Source: Agrobacterium vitis (GTDB lineage Bacteria; Pseudomonadota; Alphaproteobacteria; Rhizobiales; Rhizobiaceae). From it: a DNA stretch of 64,000 nucleotides. Where the stretch lies: contig NZ_JACXXJ020000005.1 in the NCBI RefSeq assembly GCF_014926405.1, positions 1,307,001-1,371,000 on the forward strand, given 5' to 3'. The translations under genes and the position numbers were made by a program. The notes beneath the pieces are model-generated. The model saw only the letters and a list, made by a program, of their open reading frames with translations, did no database searches and had not been told where the DNA came from. Below, piece by piece: positions 43,328-52,256 of this stretch; position 1 is the stretch's first letter, and each line of letters starts with the position of its first letter.

Positions 43328-44758
43328 TCAGTAGATCGCCGCGCCGCTGCCCCAGGGGCCGTGCGGATAATCCTTGCCGTCCACCCGCGCAAAACCGTGG
43401 GCGCCGAAGAAGTCGCGCTGCGCCTGGATGAGGTTGGCGGTGCCGCGACCGCGACGGTAGCTGTCAAAATAGGACAGTGCCGAGGAGAGCGCCGGAACCG
43501 GCAGGCCGGAAAGGGCTGCATAGGAGACGACGCGGCGAAGTGCTGCATCGCTATCCTTGACCATTTTCGAGAAGGCGGGCGTGACGATCAGGTTTGCCAC
43601 GTCCGGGTCCTTGGTAAAGGCCGAGGTGATCTCGTCGAGGAATTGCGAGCGAATGATGCAGCCTTCGCGCCAGATTTTCGCAATCGTCGGCATCGGCAGC
43701 GACCAGCCGAATTCCTTGGAGGCCGCAGCCATCACCGCAAAGCCCTGGGCATAGGCAGCGATTTTTGCCGCCAGCAACGCGCTTTCCAGATCGGCCAGGA
43801 AAGCCATGCCGTCATGGGGCTTTTCGGTTGGCTTCGGCAGGCCGAAAATCGCTTCCGCCGCAACGCGCTCCTGCTTTTGCGAAGACAGCACACGTCCCGC
43901 CACAGCAGCCTCGATGCCCGTTGCCGCAATGCCGAGATTCTGCGCTTCGATCACCGACCATTTGCCGGTGCCTTTCTGGCCTGCGGCATCGACGATGACG
44001 TCTACCATCGAATTGCCTGTAATCGGGTCCTTGGCCTTCAGCACCTTTTCTGAAATTTCGATCAGGTAGGAATTCAGGCGGCCCTTGTTCCACTGGCCGA
44101 ATACATCGCCGATTTCGCTGGCCGACATGCCAAGTCCATCACGCAGGATGCCGTAGATTTCGGCAATCATCTGCATATCGGCATATTCGATACCATTATG
44201 GATGGTCTTGACGAAATGACCGGCCCCATCGTTGCCGAGCCAGGCCACGCAGGGGTCAACATTGAACTTGGCGGAAATCGAAGTGAGAACCTTTTCGACC
44301 CGCTTCCAGCTTTCTTCCAGGCCACCGACCATGATCGAAGGGCCGTGACGCGCGCCTTCCTCACCACCGGAAACGCCCATGCCGATAAAGGTCAGGCCAC
44401 TGTCTTTCAGATTGTCAAACCGGCGGATCGTGTCGCGGAAATTGGCATTGCCCGCATCGATCATGATGTCATTGGCCGACAGATGCGGCTTGAGCAATTC
44501 CATCTGCTGATCGACTGCGTCACCGGCCTTGATCATGATGATGATCGGGCGTGGCGGGCGAATGGCGGCGACAAATTCCTCGATTGTATCGCAGCCGATG
44601 ATATTGCCGGCAAGGTCGCCCGCCTCGCCAATGAATTCATGCGTGCGCGCCGGTGTCCGGTTGAAGACCGCGATACGGTTGCCTTTCTCGGCAATATTGA
44701 GCGCCAGGTTCGATCCCATAACGCCAAGGCCGATCAGTCCGATTTCCGCCTGCTGCAT
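43328..44758 (-). CDS. gnd: 6-phosphogluconate dehydrogenase, decarboxylating
   Basis: Oxidises 6-phosphogluconate to ribulose 5-phosphate with NADP, the entry into the non-oxidative pentose phosphate pathway (rpe elsewhere in this window acts on its product). It has 476 residues, the long bacterial class. The Rossmann motif is GLIGLGVMGSNLALN, the substrate-binding block is GMGVSGGEEGARHGPSIM, and the catalytic Lys is in HFVKTIHNGIEYADMQ. The ending with KDYPHGPWG is standard. The start at ATG 44758 has GGAG 7 nt upstream, preferred over 44776. Confidence 0.96.
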   Translation of the reverse strand: MQQAEIGLIGLGVMGSNLALNIAEKGNRIAVFNRTPARTHEFIGEAGDLAGNIIGCDTIEEFVAAIRPPRPIIIMIKAGDAVDQQMELLKPHLSANDIMIDAGNANFRDTIRRFDNLKDSGLTFIGMGVSGGEEGARHGPSIMVGGLEESWKRVEKVLTSISAKFNVDPCVAWLGNDGAGHFVKTIHNGIEYADMQMIAEIYGILRDGLGMSASEIGDVFGQWNKGRLNSYLIEISEKVLKAKDPITGNSMVDVIVDAAGQKGTGKWSVIEAQNLGIAATGIEAAVAGRVLSSQKQERVAAEAIFGLPKPTEKPHDGMAFLADLESALLAAKIAAYAQGFAVMAAASKEFGWSLPMPTIAKIWREGCIIRSQFLDEITSAFTKDPDVANLIVTPAFSKMVKDSDAALRRVVSYAALSGLPVPALSSALSYFDSYRRGRGTANLIQAQRDFFGAHGFARVDGKDYPHGPWGSGAAIY

Positions 44759-44895
44759 AACCATGCTCCATTTCATTCAACCAAAAACGACAGCGCTGTT
44801 TTGGCACTCCTTTGGCAGGGGAGCAAGATGCAACATGAAATGGCATGGACAAGGATGCGTCACGGCAGATGCATAAATGTTTGGCAGATCAATCT

Positions 44896-45045
44896 TCAGG
44901 GGTGGTCGTCGTCATCAGTGATCACCCGCCATGCCGCACCATCCATATCCTCATACTGGCCGCTTTTCAGCGACCAGAGAAAGGCTGCAAGGCCGATACC
45001 ACCCATCAACAAAGCAATGGGAATGAGATAGATCAGCATGTTCAT
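44896..45045 (-). CDS. ccoS: CcoS/FixS, cbb3 oxidase assembly protein
   Basis: A 49-residue protein with one transmembrane helix (MNMLIYLIPIALLMGGIGLA) followed by AFLWSLKSGQYEDMDGAAWR, the invariant CcoS pattern, and a short acidic tail. It is needed for heme and copper insertion into cbb3 oxidase. The ATG overlaps the fixI stop by 4 nt (ATGA), so it is the last gene of a coupled fixGHIS operon. Function follows from family and context. Confidence 0.93.
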   Translation of the reverse strand: MNMLIYLIPIALLMGGIGLAAFLWSLKSGQYEDMDGAAWRVITDDDDHP

Positions 45046-47405
45046 GCGGCTATTTCCAGCGGTTTGCGGTTCGATGCCGGTTGAAGGGCATGAGCGTCGG
45101 CCTTGCGGGTAAATCCGCCCAAACCGTTCAGCCGCAGCGCATTGGCCACCACGATGATCGAGGAGGTCGACATGGCGACGGCGGCAATCAGCGGCGTGGC
45201 ATAGCCCAGCAGTGCGACCGGTACGGCCAGCACATTATAGCCGATTGCCAACACGAAATTCTCGCGGATCAACTTTCCGGCCCGGCGGGAGACGTTTATG
45301 GCGAAAGGCACGGCATCGAGCCCATCATGCATGAAGACAAAGTCGGCGGCTTGGCGCCCGACATCGGCGGCGGTGGCCGGTGCCATGGAGACATAGGCTG
45401 CCGATAGCGCTGGCGCGTCATTGATGCCATCGCCCACCATCAGCAGATGCCTCCCAGCCTCGTCTGCTGACGCGCAGAATTTTGCCTTGCCGGATGGCGA
45501 GAGTTCGGCCTCTGCCGCGTCGACGCCAAGCCGTGCAGCGAGCGCCTTCACCACGGGCGTTCTGTCTCCCGACAGGATCGTGACCCTCATGCCCTCGGCT
45601 TGTAGCCCGGCAATAACTTCCGCTGCGCTGGGACGAAGGCTGTCTTCGAAGCGGAAACAGCCGAGACTGTAACTATTCAGCGAAAGAATGACTTCCGACA
45701 GAGCCGGACCATCGGCCTCACCCTCGCCAGAGCCGAGGGCAAAGCGGCGGTTTCCGAGCCGGTAGCGCCCTTCCGGCGCGTCTGCCTCGACGCCGCTGCC
45801 GGGAATTTCCGTCACACCGGAGAAATTACGAATTGCCCCGGCCCCGTAATTGGATGAGGCGCTGCGCCACAGGGACTGTGACAGCGGATGACGGGAATGA
45901 GCGGCGAGCCCGGCGGCGATGGAGATCATGCCGGGGCTGGCCCTGTTGATATCGACGGGCATGGGGCGGCCAAGCGTCAGCGTGCCTGTTTTGTCGAAGG
46001 CGACGGCATCCACCTTTGCCAGACGCTCCATGGCCGAGCCGTCCTTGACCATGATGCCGCGCTGGAACAGTTTTCCGGCTGCTACCACCTGCACGACCGG
46101 CACGGCCAGACCCAATGCGCAAGGGCAGGTAATGATCAGCACGGCAATCGCCACCATCAGCGCATGTTTCCAGTCGCCGTCATAAAGCCCCCAGACGATG
46201 AAGGAGGTGAGAGCCAGCAGATGAACGACAGGCGCATAGAGCTGCGAGGCCCGGTCGGCGATGCGGCGATAATGCGCCTTGCCACCCTCCGCCGCCTCCA
46301 TCAGCCGGATGATTTCCGAGAGGAAAGAATCGCGTGCCTGTGCCGTCGCCTTGACCGTCAGCGATCCGGTGAGGCTCAGCGTTCCCGCCTGCACGGCATC
46401 GCCGGGTCCGACGGTTTGCGGCGCACTTTCACCATTGACGATGGAGACATCGAGATCGCTGGTCCCGGCGATGACGGTGCCATCAAGCGCGATACGCTCG
46501 CCAGCGGAGATGGCGACATGTTCGCCGACCTTGATATCATCCACCAGCCGGTATTCCCGGCTGCCGTCTGCGCCGACAACGGTGGCACCGCGCGGATTGA
46601 GCCGCGCCAGACCGCTGATCGCCGAACGGGCGCGGTCGCGCATCATATGGTCCAGCGCTCGGCCGATCAGCAGGAAGAACAGCAGCGACGCTGTCGCATC
46701 GAAATAGGCGTGTTCGCCGTGATGAATGGTTTCCCACAGCGACGAGAAATAAGAAAGCGAGATGCCGATGGCAATCGGCACATCCATATTGGTGCGCCGG
46801 TGCCGAAGTGCCGTCCAGGCCGATTGATAGAAGAACCGCCCGCCATAGATCAGCGCCGGTGCGGCAATCAGTGCCGAAATCCAGTGAAACAGATCCCGCG
46901 TCGATGCATCCGCACCGGACCAGACGGAGACCGACAGCAGCATGATATTGGTGGCAGCAAAGCCGGTAACGGCGACGGCCCGGATCAATTGTTTCAAGAG
47001 CAGATCGGAGGCCAGATCCTGAGGTGTGAACAGGTGGCAGCTATAGCCGGTAGACGCAATGGCGCGCGCAAGCTCCGCCGGATCGAACCCGCTATCGTGC
47101 GTAAATGGGCCTGCTTCCCGGTCGATGAACGGCCCTTCCTCTGCAACCCTTGTCCGCCAGACCACGCCGACGCGCCGAGTGGAGAGGTTGACGCGGGCTC
47201 GCTCGACGGCAGGCAGACGTTTTAAGGCCGTCTCGATTTTGGTGATGCAGGCGCCGCAATAGACGCCGGGTACGCTGAAATCCACCTGGGTCAACCCCTC
47301 GCCCAGATCCCGGCTTGCCAGCCGGATTTCCTCGGAGGATGGCAGCAGCGCCCCTGAGCGTTCCAGGTCGAGGGCCGCTTCCGAGCCCGCCGCGCAGCAA
47401 CTCAT
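45042..47405 (-). CDS. ccoI: CcoI/FixI copper-transporting P1B-type ATPase
   Basis: Copper-exporting ATPase that supplies copper for CcoN of cbb3 oxidase rather than giving bulk resistance. It has 787 residues. A Cys-rich N-terminus is followed by a metal-binding motif YCGAC at Cys50 and Cys53. TM helices frame the CPC motif in ITCPCALGLAVP, the phosphorylation motif is FDKTGTLTLG, and GDGINDAP is near the end. It is clearly different from the CopA at 49665, with which it shares only the general P1B design. It overlaps fixH and ccoS by 4 nt each. Confidence 0.94.
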   Translation of the reverse strand: MSCCAAGSEAALDLERSGALLPSSEEIRLASRDLGEGLTQVDFSVPGVYCGACITKIETALKRLPAVERARVNLSTRRVGVVWRTRVAEEGPFIDREAGPFTHDSGFDPAELARAIASTGYSCHLFTPQDLASDLLLKQLIRAVAVTGFAATNIMLLSVSVWSGADASTRDLFHWISALIAAPALIYGGRFFYQSAWTALRHRRTNMDVPIAIGISLSYFSSLWETIHHGEHAYFDATASLLFFLLIGRALDHMMRDRARSAISGLARLNPRGATVVGADGSREYRLVDDIKVGEHVAISAGERIALDGTVIAGTSDLDVSIVNGESAPQTVGPGDAVQAGTLSLTGSLTVKATAQARDSFLSEIIRLMEAAEGGKAHYRRIADRASQLYAPVVHLLALTSFIVWGLYDGDWKHALMVAIAVLIITCPCALGLAVPVVQVVAAGKLFQRGIMVKDGSAMERLAKVDAVAFDKTGTLTLGRPMPVDINRASPGMISIAAGLAAHSRHPLSQSLWRSASSNYGAGAIRNFSGVTEIPGSGVEADAPEGRYRLGNRRFALGSGEGEADGPALSEVILSLNSYSLGCFRFEDSLRPSAAEVIAGLQAEGMRVTILSGDRTPVVKALAARLGVDAAEAELSPSGKAKFCASADEAGRHLLMVGDGINDAPALSAAYVSMAPATAADVGRQAADFVFMHDGLDAVPFAINVSRRAGKLIRENFVLAIGYNVLAVPVALLGYATPLIAAVAMSTSSIIVVANALRLNGLGGFTRKADAHALQPASNRKPLEIAA

Positions 47406-47896
47406 TTTTCACCCCCGATGACAGCCATACGGTTGGCTTCATGCATGACCAGTTGCCCATCACGGGTTGCAATGGTTTCGACAATCCAATGGCCGTCATC
47501 AACAGGATGATCGCCGGTGAAATGTCCGGGACCGGCTGGCTTCAGCATGACAGTGAAATCCTGATGCTCACCAACCGGGCGCTTGAAATTGGCGACCACC
47601 TGATCGGCAATCACAGGGCCCTTGCCGGGAATGGCGAGATCATAGGCAATCGCCCCCTGCTTTATCGTCATCGTTCCCTGGATGCCGGTATCCAGCAGCT
47701 TGCGGATTTGCGCTGTCGTGTCGTTGAATTGCTGACTGGCGACATAGGTGTTTTGCACCACCATGCCGCTCCAGCTATGGCCCGCATACCAGGCCATGGT
47801 CAGGTTGACGGTAATGATCACCCCAAAGAAAGAGCAGATCGATGCCAGCATATGCCAGCCGGTGAAAACAAAGGTCTTTGGGCTGTCAGCACTCAT
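47402..47896 (-). CDS. fixH: FixH family protein (CcoH), cbb3 oxidase accessory
   Basis: A 164-residue membrane protein with one N-terminal helix (FTGWHMLASICSFFGVIITVNLTMAW) and a periplasmic domain of beta structure (a GTMTIKQGAIAYDLAIPG... segment; a HFTGDHPVDDGHW motif). Members support assembly or stability of cbb3 oxidase. The ATG and the previous stop overlap by 4 nt, as do its stop and the fixI start, so the four genes are translationally coupled. Confidence 0.9.
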   Translation of the reverse strand: MSADSPKTFVFTGWHMLASICSFFGVIITVNLTMAWYAGHSWSGMVVQNTYVASQQFNDTTAQIRKLLDTGIQGTMTIKQGAIAYDLAIPGKGPVIADQVVANFKRPVGEHQDFTVMLKPAGPGHFTGDHPVDDGHWIVETIATRDGQLVMHEANRMAVIGGEK

Positions 47897-49479
47897 TTTT
47901 TCTCTCCAGATCCGTTGCCGGGACCGTTAAATGTAGCCTTGTAGATGGCCTGCTCGCTGGAATTCGGATCACTGACAATAAAGCGGAATGGCTCGGAAGC
48001 CTCCGTCACGTCACGACCGGCAAGCGTGACGTAGATCTTCAGCGTGGTCGCCTCATCCGGTTCCGCCGTGACGATGATCGACCGACCGGGCTGGTCCTGC
48101 ATGCCGTTGACCTTCATGGTGGCGTCAGGAAGGCCGTCCAGCGTCACCGTCAGGTCGCGTGGTTGCGGGATCATGTTGAGCAGCCGCACCGTATAGCCGT
48201 TTCGGATAGCGCCACTCGATTCGAGCACATATTGCGGATTGCGATCATGCAGCACGTTGATGTCCAGCCTGTCGCGGGTCATCAGCGCAAACAACAGGCC
48301 GCCGCCGACGGCGGACCAGACGGCTGTATACAGCAAGGTCCGGGGCCGGAAAATCACCCGCCAGTCGAAATGCCTGATGGAATCGACAAAGCTGCCATCG
48401 GCCTTGCGGACCCGGTCGGGATCGATCGACTGGGTGCCGTTATCGGTCGCCAGCGCCATATTGGATTGATATTCCTCCAATGTCGCATAGGCGATCAGCC
48501 CACGCGGCTTGGCAAGCTTATCCATAACCCCATCGCAGGCATCGATACAAAGCGCGCAGGTGATGCATTCCAGTTGCTGGCCTTCGCGGATGTCGATGCC
48601 CATCGGACAGACCACCACGCAGGCATTGCAATCGACACAGTCCCCGACAGTCTCACCGGCTGCGGCGACTTTCTTGGCGTGACGGGTCCGTGGCTCGCCG
48701 CGCCAATCATTATAGGTCACGACCAGCGACTTTTCGTCCAGCATGGCGCCCTGAATGCGCGGCCATGGACACATATAGATGCAGACCTGCTCGCGCATCA
48801 GCCCGCCAAACACATAGGTTGTGGCGGTGAGGATGGCGACGGTGACATAGGCAACGCCGGCGGCCTGACCGGTGACGAACTCCTTCAGCAAGCTCGGAGC
48901 ATCGGCGAAATAGAAGATCCACGCACCGCCAGTCAGCACGCCGATGATGATCCAGGTGACATGCTTGGCACCGCGTTTCCAGATCTTGGACGGGCTCCAC
49001 GGCGCGCTGTCCAGCTTGATGCGAGCATTGCGGTCGCCTTCCAAAAAGCGCTCGACCACCAGAAACAAATCGACCCAGACCGTTTGCGGACAGGTATAGC
49101 CGCACCAGGCGCGCCCGACCGCGGATGTGACCAGGAACAGGCCAAACCCCGCCATAACCAGCAGGCCCGCGACAAAGAAAAACTCCTGCGGCCAGATCTC
49201 GATAAAAAAGAAGTAGAATCGCCGATGCGCCAGGTCGATCAGCACTGCCTGATCCGGGGCATAGGCACCGCGATCCCAGCGCAGCCAGGGCGTGAGATAG
49301 TAGATCCCAAGAGTAATGGCCATGATCAGCCATTTAAACTGCCGGAACCGGCCCGAAGCGCGCTTTGGAAAGATCTTCTTGCGCGCTTCATAGAGCGGCC
49401 TGCGAATTTTTGCGGAATTCACTGGCTCGGCGGTGAAACGCTCAACATCCGGTCGTGTTTCTATCCCATTGCTATTCAT
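47893..49479 (-). CDS. ccoG: CcoG/FixG cytochrome c oxidase accessory protein
   Basis: A 528-residue membrane iron-sulfur protein of cbb3 oxidase maturation, probably acting in copper reduction. Several hydrophobic segments are seen, with a quinol-oxidase-like N-terminal GYTCPQTVW and two [4Fe-4S] sites: CIYMCPWPRIQG, and CVDCNACVVVCPMGIDIREG together with CITCALCIDAC. A C-terminal periplasmic domain follows. The ATG at 49479 has GAGGTG upstream, and a FixK/FNR box lies 57 nt before the start. It opens the fixGHIS operon. Confidence 0.95.
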   Translation of the reverse strand: MNSNGIETRPDVERFTAEPVNSAKIRRPLYEARKKIFPKRASGRFRQFKWLIMAITLGIYYLTPWLRWDRGAYAPDQAVLIDLAHRRFYFFFIEIWPQEFFFVAGLLVMAGFGLFLVTSAVGRAWCGYTCPQTVWVDLFLVVERFLEGDRNARIKLDSAPWSPSKIWKRGAKHVTWIIIGVLTGGAWIFYFADAPSLLKEFVTGQAAGVAYVTVAILTATTYVFGGLMREQVCIYMCPWPRIQGAMLDEKSLVVTYNDWRGEPRTRHAKKVAAAGETVGDCVDCNACVVVCPMGIDIREGQQLECITCALCIDACDGVMDKLAKPRGLIAYATLEEYQSNMALATDNGTQSIDPDRVRKADGSFVDSIRHFDWRVIFRPRTLLYTAVWSAVGGGLLFALMTRDRLDINVLHDRNPQYVLESSGAIRNGYTVRLLNMIPQPRDLTVTLDGLPDATMKVNGMQDQPGRSIIVTAEPDEATTLKIYVTLAGRDVTEASEPFRFIVSDPNSSEQAIYKATFNGPGNGSGEKK

Positions 49480-49529
49480 AACGGCACCTCTCGTTATCAG
49501 AGGTTTTTCACGTCCCGCCCTTTGTAACC

Positions 49530-49543
49530 TTGACTTAAGTCAA
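49530..49543. promoter_or_regulatory. FixK/FNR box of fixGHIS
   Basis: A perfect palindrome TTGACTTAAGTCAA, fitting the FNR/FixK consensus TTGAY-N4-RTCAA. Its centre is 57 nt upstream of the fixG start, so with the usual -41.5 position the transcript would begin about 16 nt before the ATG. It predicts induction under low oxygen. Confidence 0.88.
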
Positions 49544-49604
49544 GCTGCGGCGATGCGCCTCAAACAGCAGCCCTCGCTACGGTAAGATTTCTCCAGTTCA
49601 CGCC

Positions 49605-49635
49605 TTGACCTTCCCATGGTGGGAAGCCTTATCTA
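49605..49635 (+). promoter_or_regulatory. CueR/HmrR-type copper-responsive promoter of copA
   Basis: A -35 element TTGACC (49605-49610) and a -10-like TATCTA (49630-49635) are separated by 19 bp, the overlong spacing used by MerR-family activators. The spacer holds a perfect dyad CTTCCCA-TGG-TGGGAAG (49610-49626), close to known CueR/HmrR operators. The transcript would begin near 49642, so translation must start at ATG 49665. Confidence 0.88.
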
Positions 49636-49664
49636 TGGCTGGCAGCCGGATAGGAACCAGACCG

Positions 49665-52130
49665 ATGAATGCCACCAACACCCTTGAAACCACCATCGCC
49701 ATCGATGGCATGAATTGCGCCTCTTGCGTGCGGCGGGTCGAAAAGGCGATTGCCGCCGTGCCGGGCGTATCGTCTGCCTCGGTCAATTTGGCCAGTGAAA
49801 AGGCCAGCGTGCAGTTTTCGCAGCAGCCGGATCTCGCCGCCGTGCTGGCAGCCATTCAACAGGCCGGTTATGCGCCGCGTATCGAGACCCAGGAATTAGA
49901 CATAGATGGCATGAACTGCGCCTCCTGTGTGCGGCGCGTGGAAAAGGCATTGGCTGCTGTGCCGGGCGTCAGTTTAGCGGCGGTCAATCTGGCAACCGAA
50001 CGCGCCACCGTGACCGTCACCGCAGAGACGGATAGACAGACCCTCGTCGCTGCTGTGGAACAGGCCGGTTATCACATTCGCAAACCCGCCAGCTCGGAAG
50101 GACCATCCGCCCCCGAACCCCTGCCCGACCGGCGCGCCGATGAGACGCATCGCTTGACGCGGATGACTGCGATTGCCTTTCTTCTGACCCTTCCGGTCTT
50201 CATCATCGAAATGGGTTCCCACCTCATTCCCGCCCTGCATTTCTGGGTGATGAACACGCTTGGCATGCAGACCAGCTGGGTGTTTCAGGCCTTGCTGGCC
50301 GGGCTGGTGCTGTTTGGTCCCGGCCTCACATTCTTTCGCCGTGGCGTGCCAAACCTGATAGGCCTTCATCCAGATATGAACTCGCTGGTGGTGCTGGGCG
50401 CATCTGCGGCCTATGGCTATTCGCTGGTTGCCACGTTCATGTCGGGGCTGATGCCGCAAGGCACCGTCAATGTCTATTATGAGGCGGCAGCCGTTATCGT
50501 CACGCTGGTGCTGCTGGGCCGAACGCTGGAAAGCCGTGCCAAAGGCCGGACCAGCGATGCCATCAAACGGCTGATCGGCCTTAGCCCCAAAACCGCGCGG
50601 GTGATCCGGGAGGGCAAGCCTGTTGATATCGACATTGCCGCCGTTATCGTCGGTGATGTCTTGGACATCCGCCCCGGCGAAAGACTTCCTGTCGATGGCG
50701 TGGTGATCGAAGGCCGCTCCTTTATCGACGAATCAATGATCTCAGGCGAGCCGGTACCGGTGGAAAAGGCAGACGGCGACACGGTAACCGGCGGTACGAT
50801 CAACAAAAACGGTGCCTTCCGGTTTCGCGCCACTAAGGTCGGAGCCGACACGCTTCTTTCCCAGATCATCCGCATGGTGGAAACCGCACAAGGCTCGAAA
50901 CTACCGGTCCAGGGCATGGTGGACCGGATAACCGGCTGGTTCGTTCCAGCTGTGATCGCGGCGGCTCTGCTCACCTTCATTGTCTGGCTGTTGTTCGGCC
51001 CTGCGCCTGCACTTAGCTATGCGCTGGTCAATGCGGTTGCGGTGCTGATCATCGCCTGCCCCTGCGCCATGGGGCTGGCAACTCCGACCTCGATCATGGT
51101 TGGCACCGGCCGTGCCGCCGAGTTGGGTGTGCTGTTTCGCAAGGGCGAAGCCTTGCAAAGCCTCCGCGATGTCACAATCGTCGCTCTCGACAAGACCGGC
51201 ACGCTAACAGAAGGCAGGCCGGAACTGACCGATCTGGTGGCGGCAGACGGCTTTTCCCGTGCCGACATCCTGTCCTTTGCAGCCAGCCTTGAGGCGCGCT
51301 CCGAACACCCGATTGCCAAAGCCATCCTGGCCGCTTCCGAGGCTGAACAAGCGCCTCGCCAGATCGCAACCGATGTTGTCGCAGAACCAGGCTACGGTAT
51401 CAGCGGCATCGTCTCCGGCCATCAGGTGCTTGTTGGTGCCGACCGGGCGCTGACCCGGCATGGCATTGATCTCTCCGCATTTGCCGAGGACGCCGAACGG
51501 CTGGGTATGGAAGCAAAAACCCCGCTCTATCTGGCAGTCGATGGAAAACCCGCCGCTCTGATGGCCGTCGCCGATCCGATCAAGGCAAGCACACCGGCGG
51601 CAATCCGCGCCTTGCACGACCTTGGCCTCAAGGTGGCGATGATCAGCGGCGATAACCGGCGCACCGCCGAGGCCATCGCCGCCCGCCTCGGCATTGATAC
51701 AGTAATTGCCGAAGTTCTGCCCGACGGTAAGGTGACGGCGATTGCTAGCCTTCGCAAGGATGGAAGCAAGCTCGCCTTCGTTGGCGATGGTATAAACGAT
51801 GCCCCGGCCCTATCCGCCGCCGATATCGGCATCGCAGTGGGCACCGGCTCCGATATCGCCATCGAAAGCGCTGATGTCGTTCTGATGTCCGGCGACCTGC
51901 AAGGCGTGGCACGGGCGATCTCCATCAGCAAGGCGGTGATCCGCAATATCAGCCAGAACCTGTTCTGGGCCTTTGCCTACAATGTCCTGCTGATCCCGCT
52001 GGCGGCTGGTCTGCTCTACCCCGTCAATGGAACACTGCTATCGCCGATTTTCGCCGCCGGTGCGATGGGACTGTCCAGTGTCTTTGTGCTGACCAACGCG
52101 CTCCGACTGCGCAAGTTACGCCCGGCGTAA
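49665..52130 (+). CDS. copA: CopA/ActP copper-exporting P1B-type ATPase with two HMA domains
   Basis: An 821-residue copper exporter of the inner membrane. It has two N-terminal heavy-metal-associated domains with GMNCASC at residues 15-21 and 82-88, CPC in [13 protein letters not shown], phosphorylation at DKTGTLTEG and [14 protein letters not shown] in the hinge. The start at ATG 49665 was chosen because the -35 and -10 of a CueR-type promoter occupy 49605-49635, so longer frames (TTG 49605, ATG 49635) cannot be used. AGGAACC precedes the ATG. It is divergent to fixGHIS. No CueR gene is adjacent, so the regulator acts from elsewhere. Confidence 0.95.
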   Translation: MNATNTLETTIAIDGMNCASCVRRVEKAIAAVPGVSSASVNLASEKASVQFSQQPDLAAVLAAIQQAGYAPRIETQELDIDGMNCASCVRRVEKALAAVPGVSLAAVNLATERATVTVTAETDRQTLVAAVEQAGYHIRKPASSEGPSAPEPLPDRRADETHRLTRMTAIAFLLTLPVFIIEMGSHLIPALHFWVMNTLGMQTSWVFQALLAGLVLFGPGLTFFRRGVPNLIGLHPDMNSLVVLGASAAYGYSLVATFMSGLMPQGTVNVYYEAAAVIVTLVLLGRTLESRAKGRTSDAIKRLIGLSPKTARVIREGKPVDIDIAAVIVGDVLDIRPGERLPVDGVVIEGRSFIDESMISGEPVPVEKADGDTVTGGTINKNGAFRFRATKVGADTLLSQIIRMVETAQGSKLPVQGMVDRITGWFVPAVIAAALLTFIVWLLFGPAPALSYALVNAVAVLIIACPCAMGLATPTSIMVGTGRAAELGVLFRKGEALQSLRDVTIVALDKTGTLTEGRPELTDLVAADGFSRADILSFAASLEARSEHPIAKAILAASEAEQAPRQIATDVVAEPGYGISGIVSGHQVLVGADRALTRHGIDLSAFAEDAERLGMEAKTPLYLAVDGKPAALMAVADPIKASTPAAIRALHDLGLKVAMISGDNRRTAEAIAARLGIDTVIAEVLPDGKVTAIASLRKDGSKLAFVGDGINDAPALSAADIGIAVGTGSDIAIESADVVLMSGDLQGVARAISISKAVIRNISQNLFWAFAYNVLLIPLAAGLLYPVNGTLLSPIFAAGAMGLSSVFVLTNALRLRKLRPA

Positions 52131-52197
52131 AGGCACGTTCCGCATCTGACTAACGAGAGCGGGGCAGATGCTTGTTACACATATTATCAGAATGCAA

Positions 52198-52230
52198 AAG
52201 GGCCATGGCGCGGGTAGCGCCATGGCCCTT
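52198..52230. terminator. bidirectional terminator between copA and gyrA
   Basis: A perfect 14-bp stem AAGGGCCATGGCGC/GCGCCATGGCCCTT with loop GGGTA. The stem end is followed by CTGGTTTTT on the plus strand and TTTT on the minus strand, so it can serve the two convergent genes. Confidence 0.85.
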
Positions 52231-52256
52231 CTGGTTTTTAACCTGAACGATATTTT

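Noticed and set aside
44776-44830. Palindrome ACAGCGCTGT upstream of gnd
   Set aside because: No spacer and only a weak T-run; could be chance.
45888-47225. 445-aa plus-strand frame under ccoI
   Set aside because: Antisense to a P-type ATPase with intact CPC, DKTGT and GDGIND motifs; no independent features.
47878-49527. 549-aa plus-strand frame under ccoG
   Set aside because: Mirror frame of a gene with intact [4Fe-4S] motifs. It also runs over the fixG start and ends within the FixK box.
49605-49664. Upstream starts for copA at TTG 49605 and ATG 49635
   Set aside because: These positions coincide with the -35 and -10 of the CueR-type promoter, so they would lie outside the transcript.
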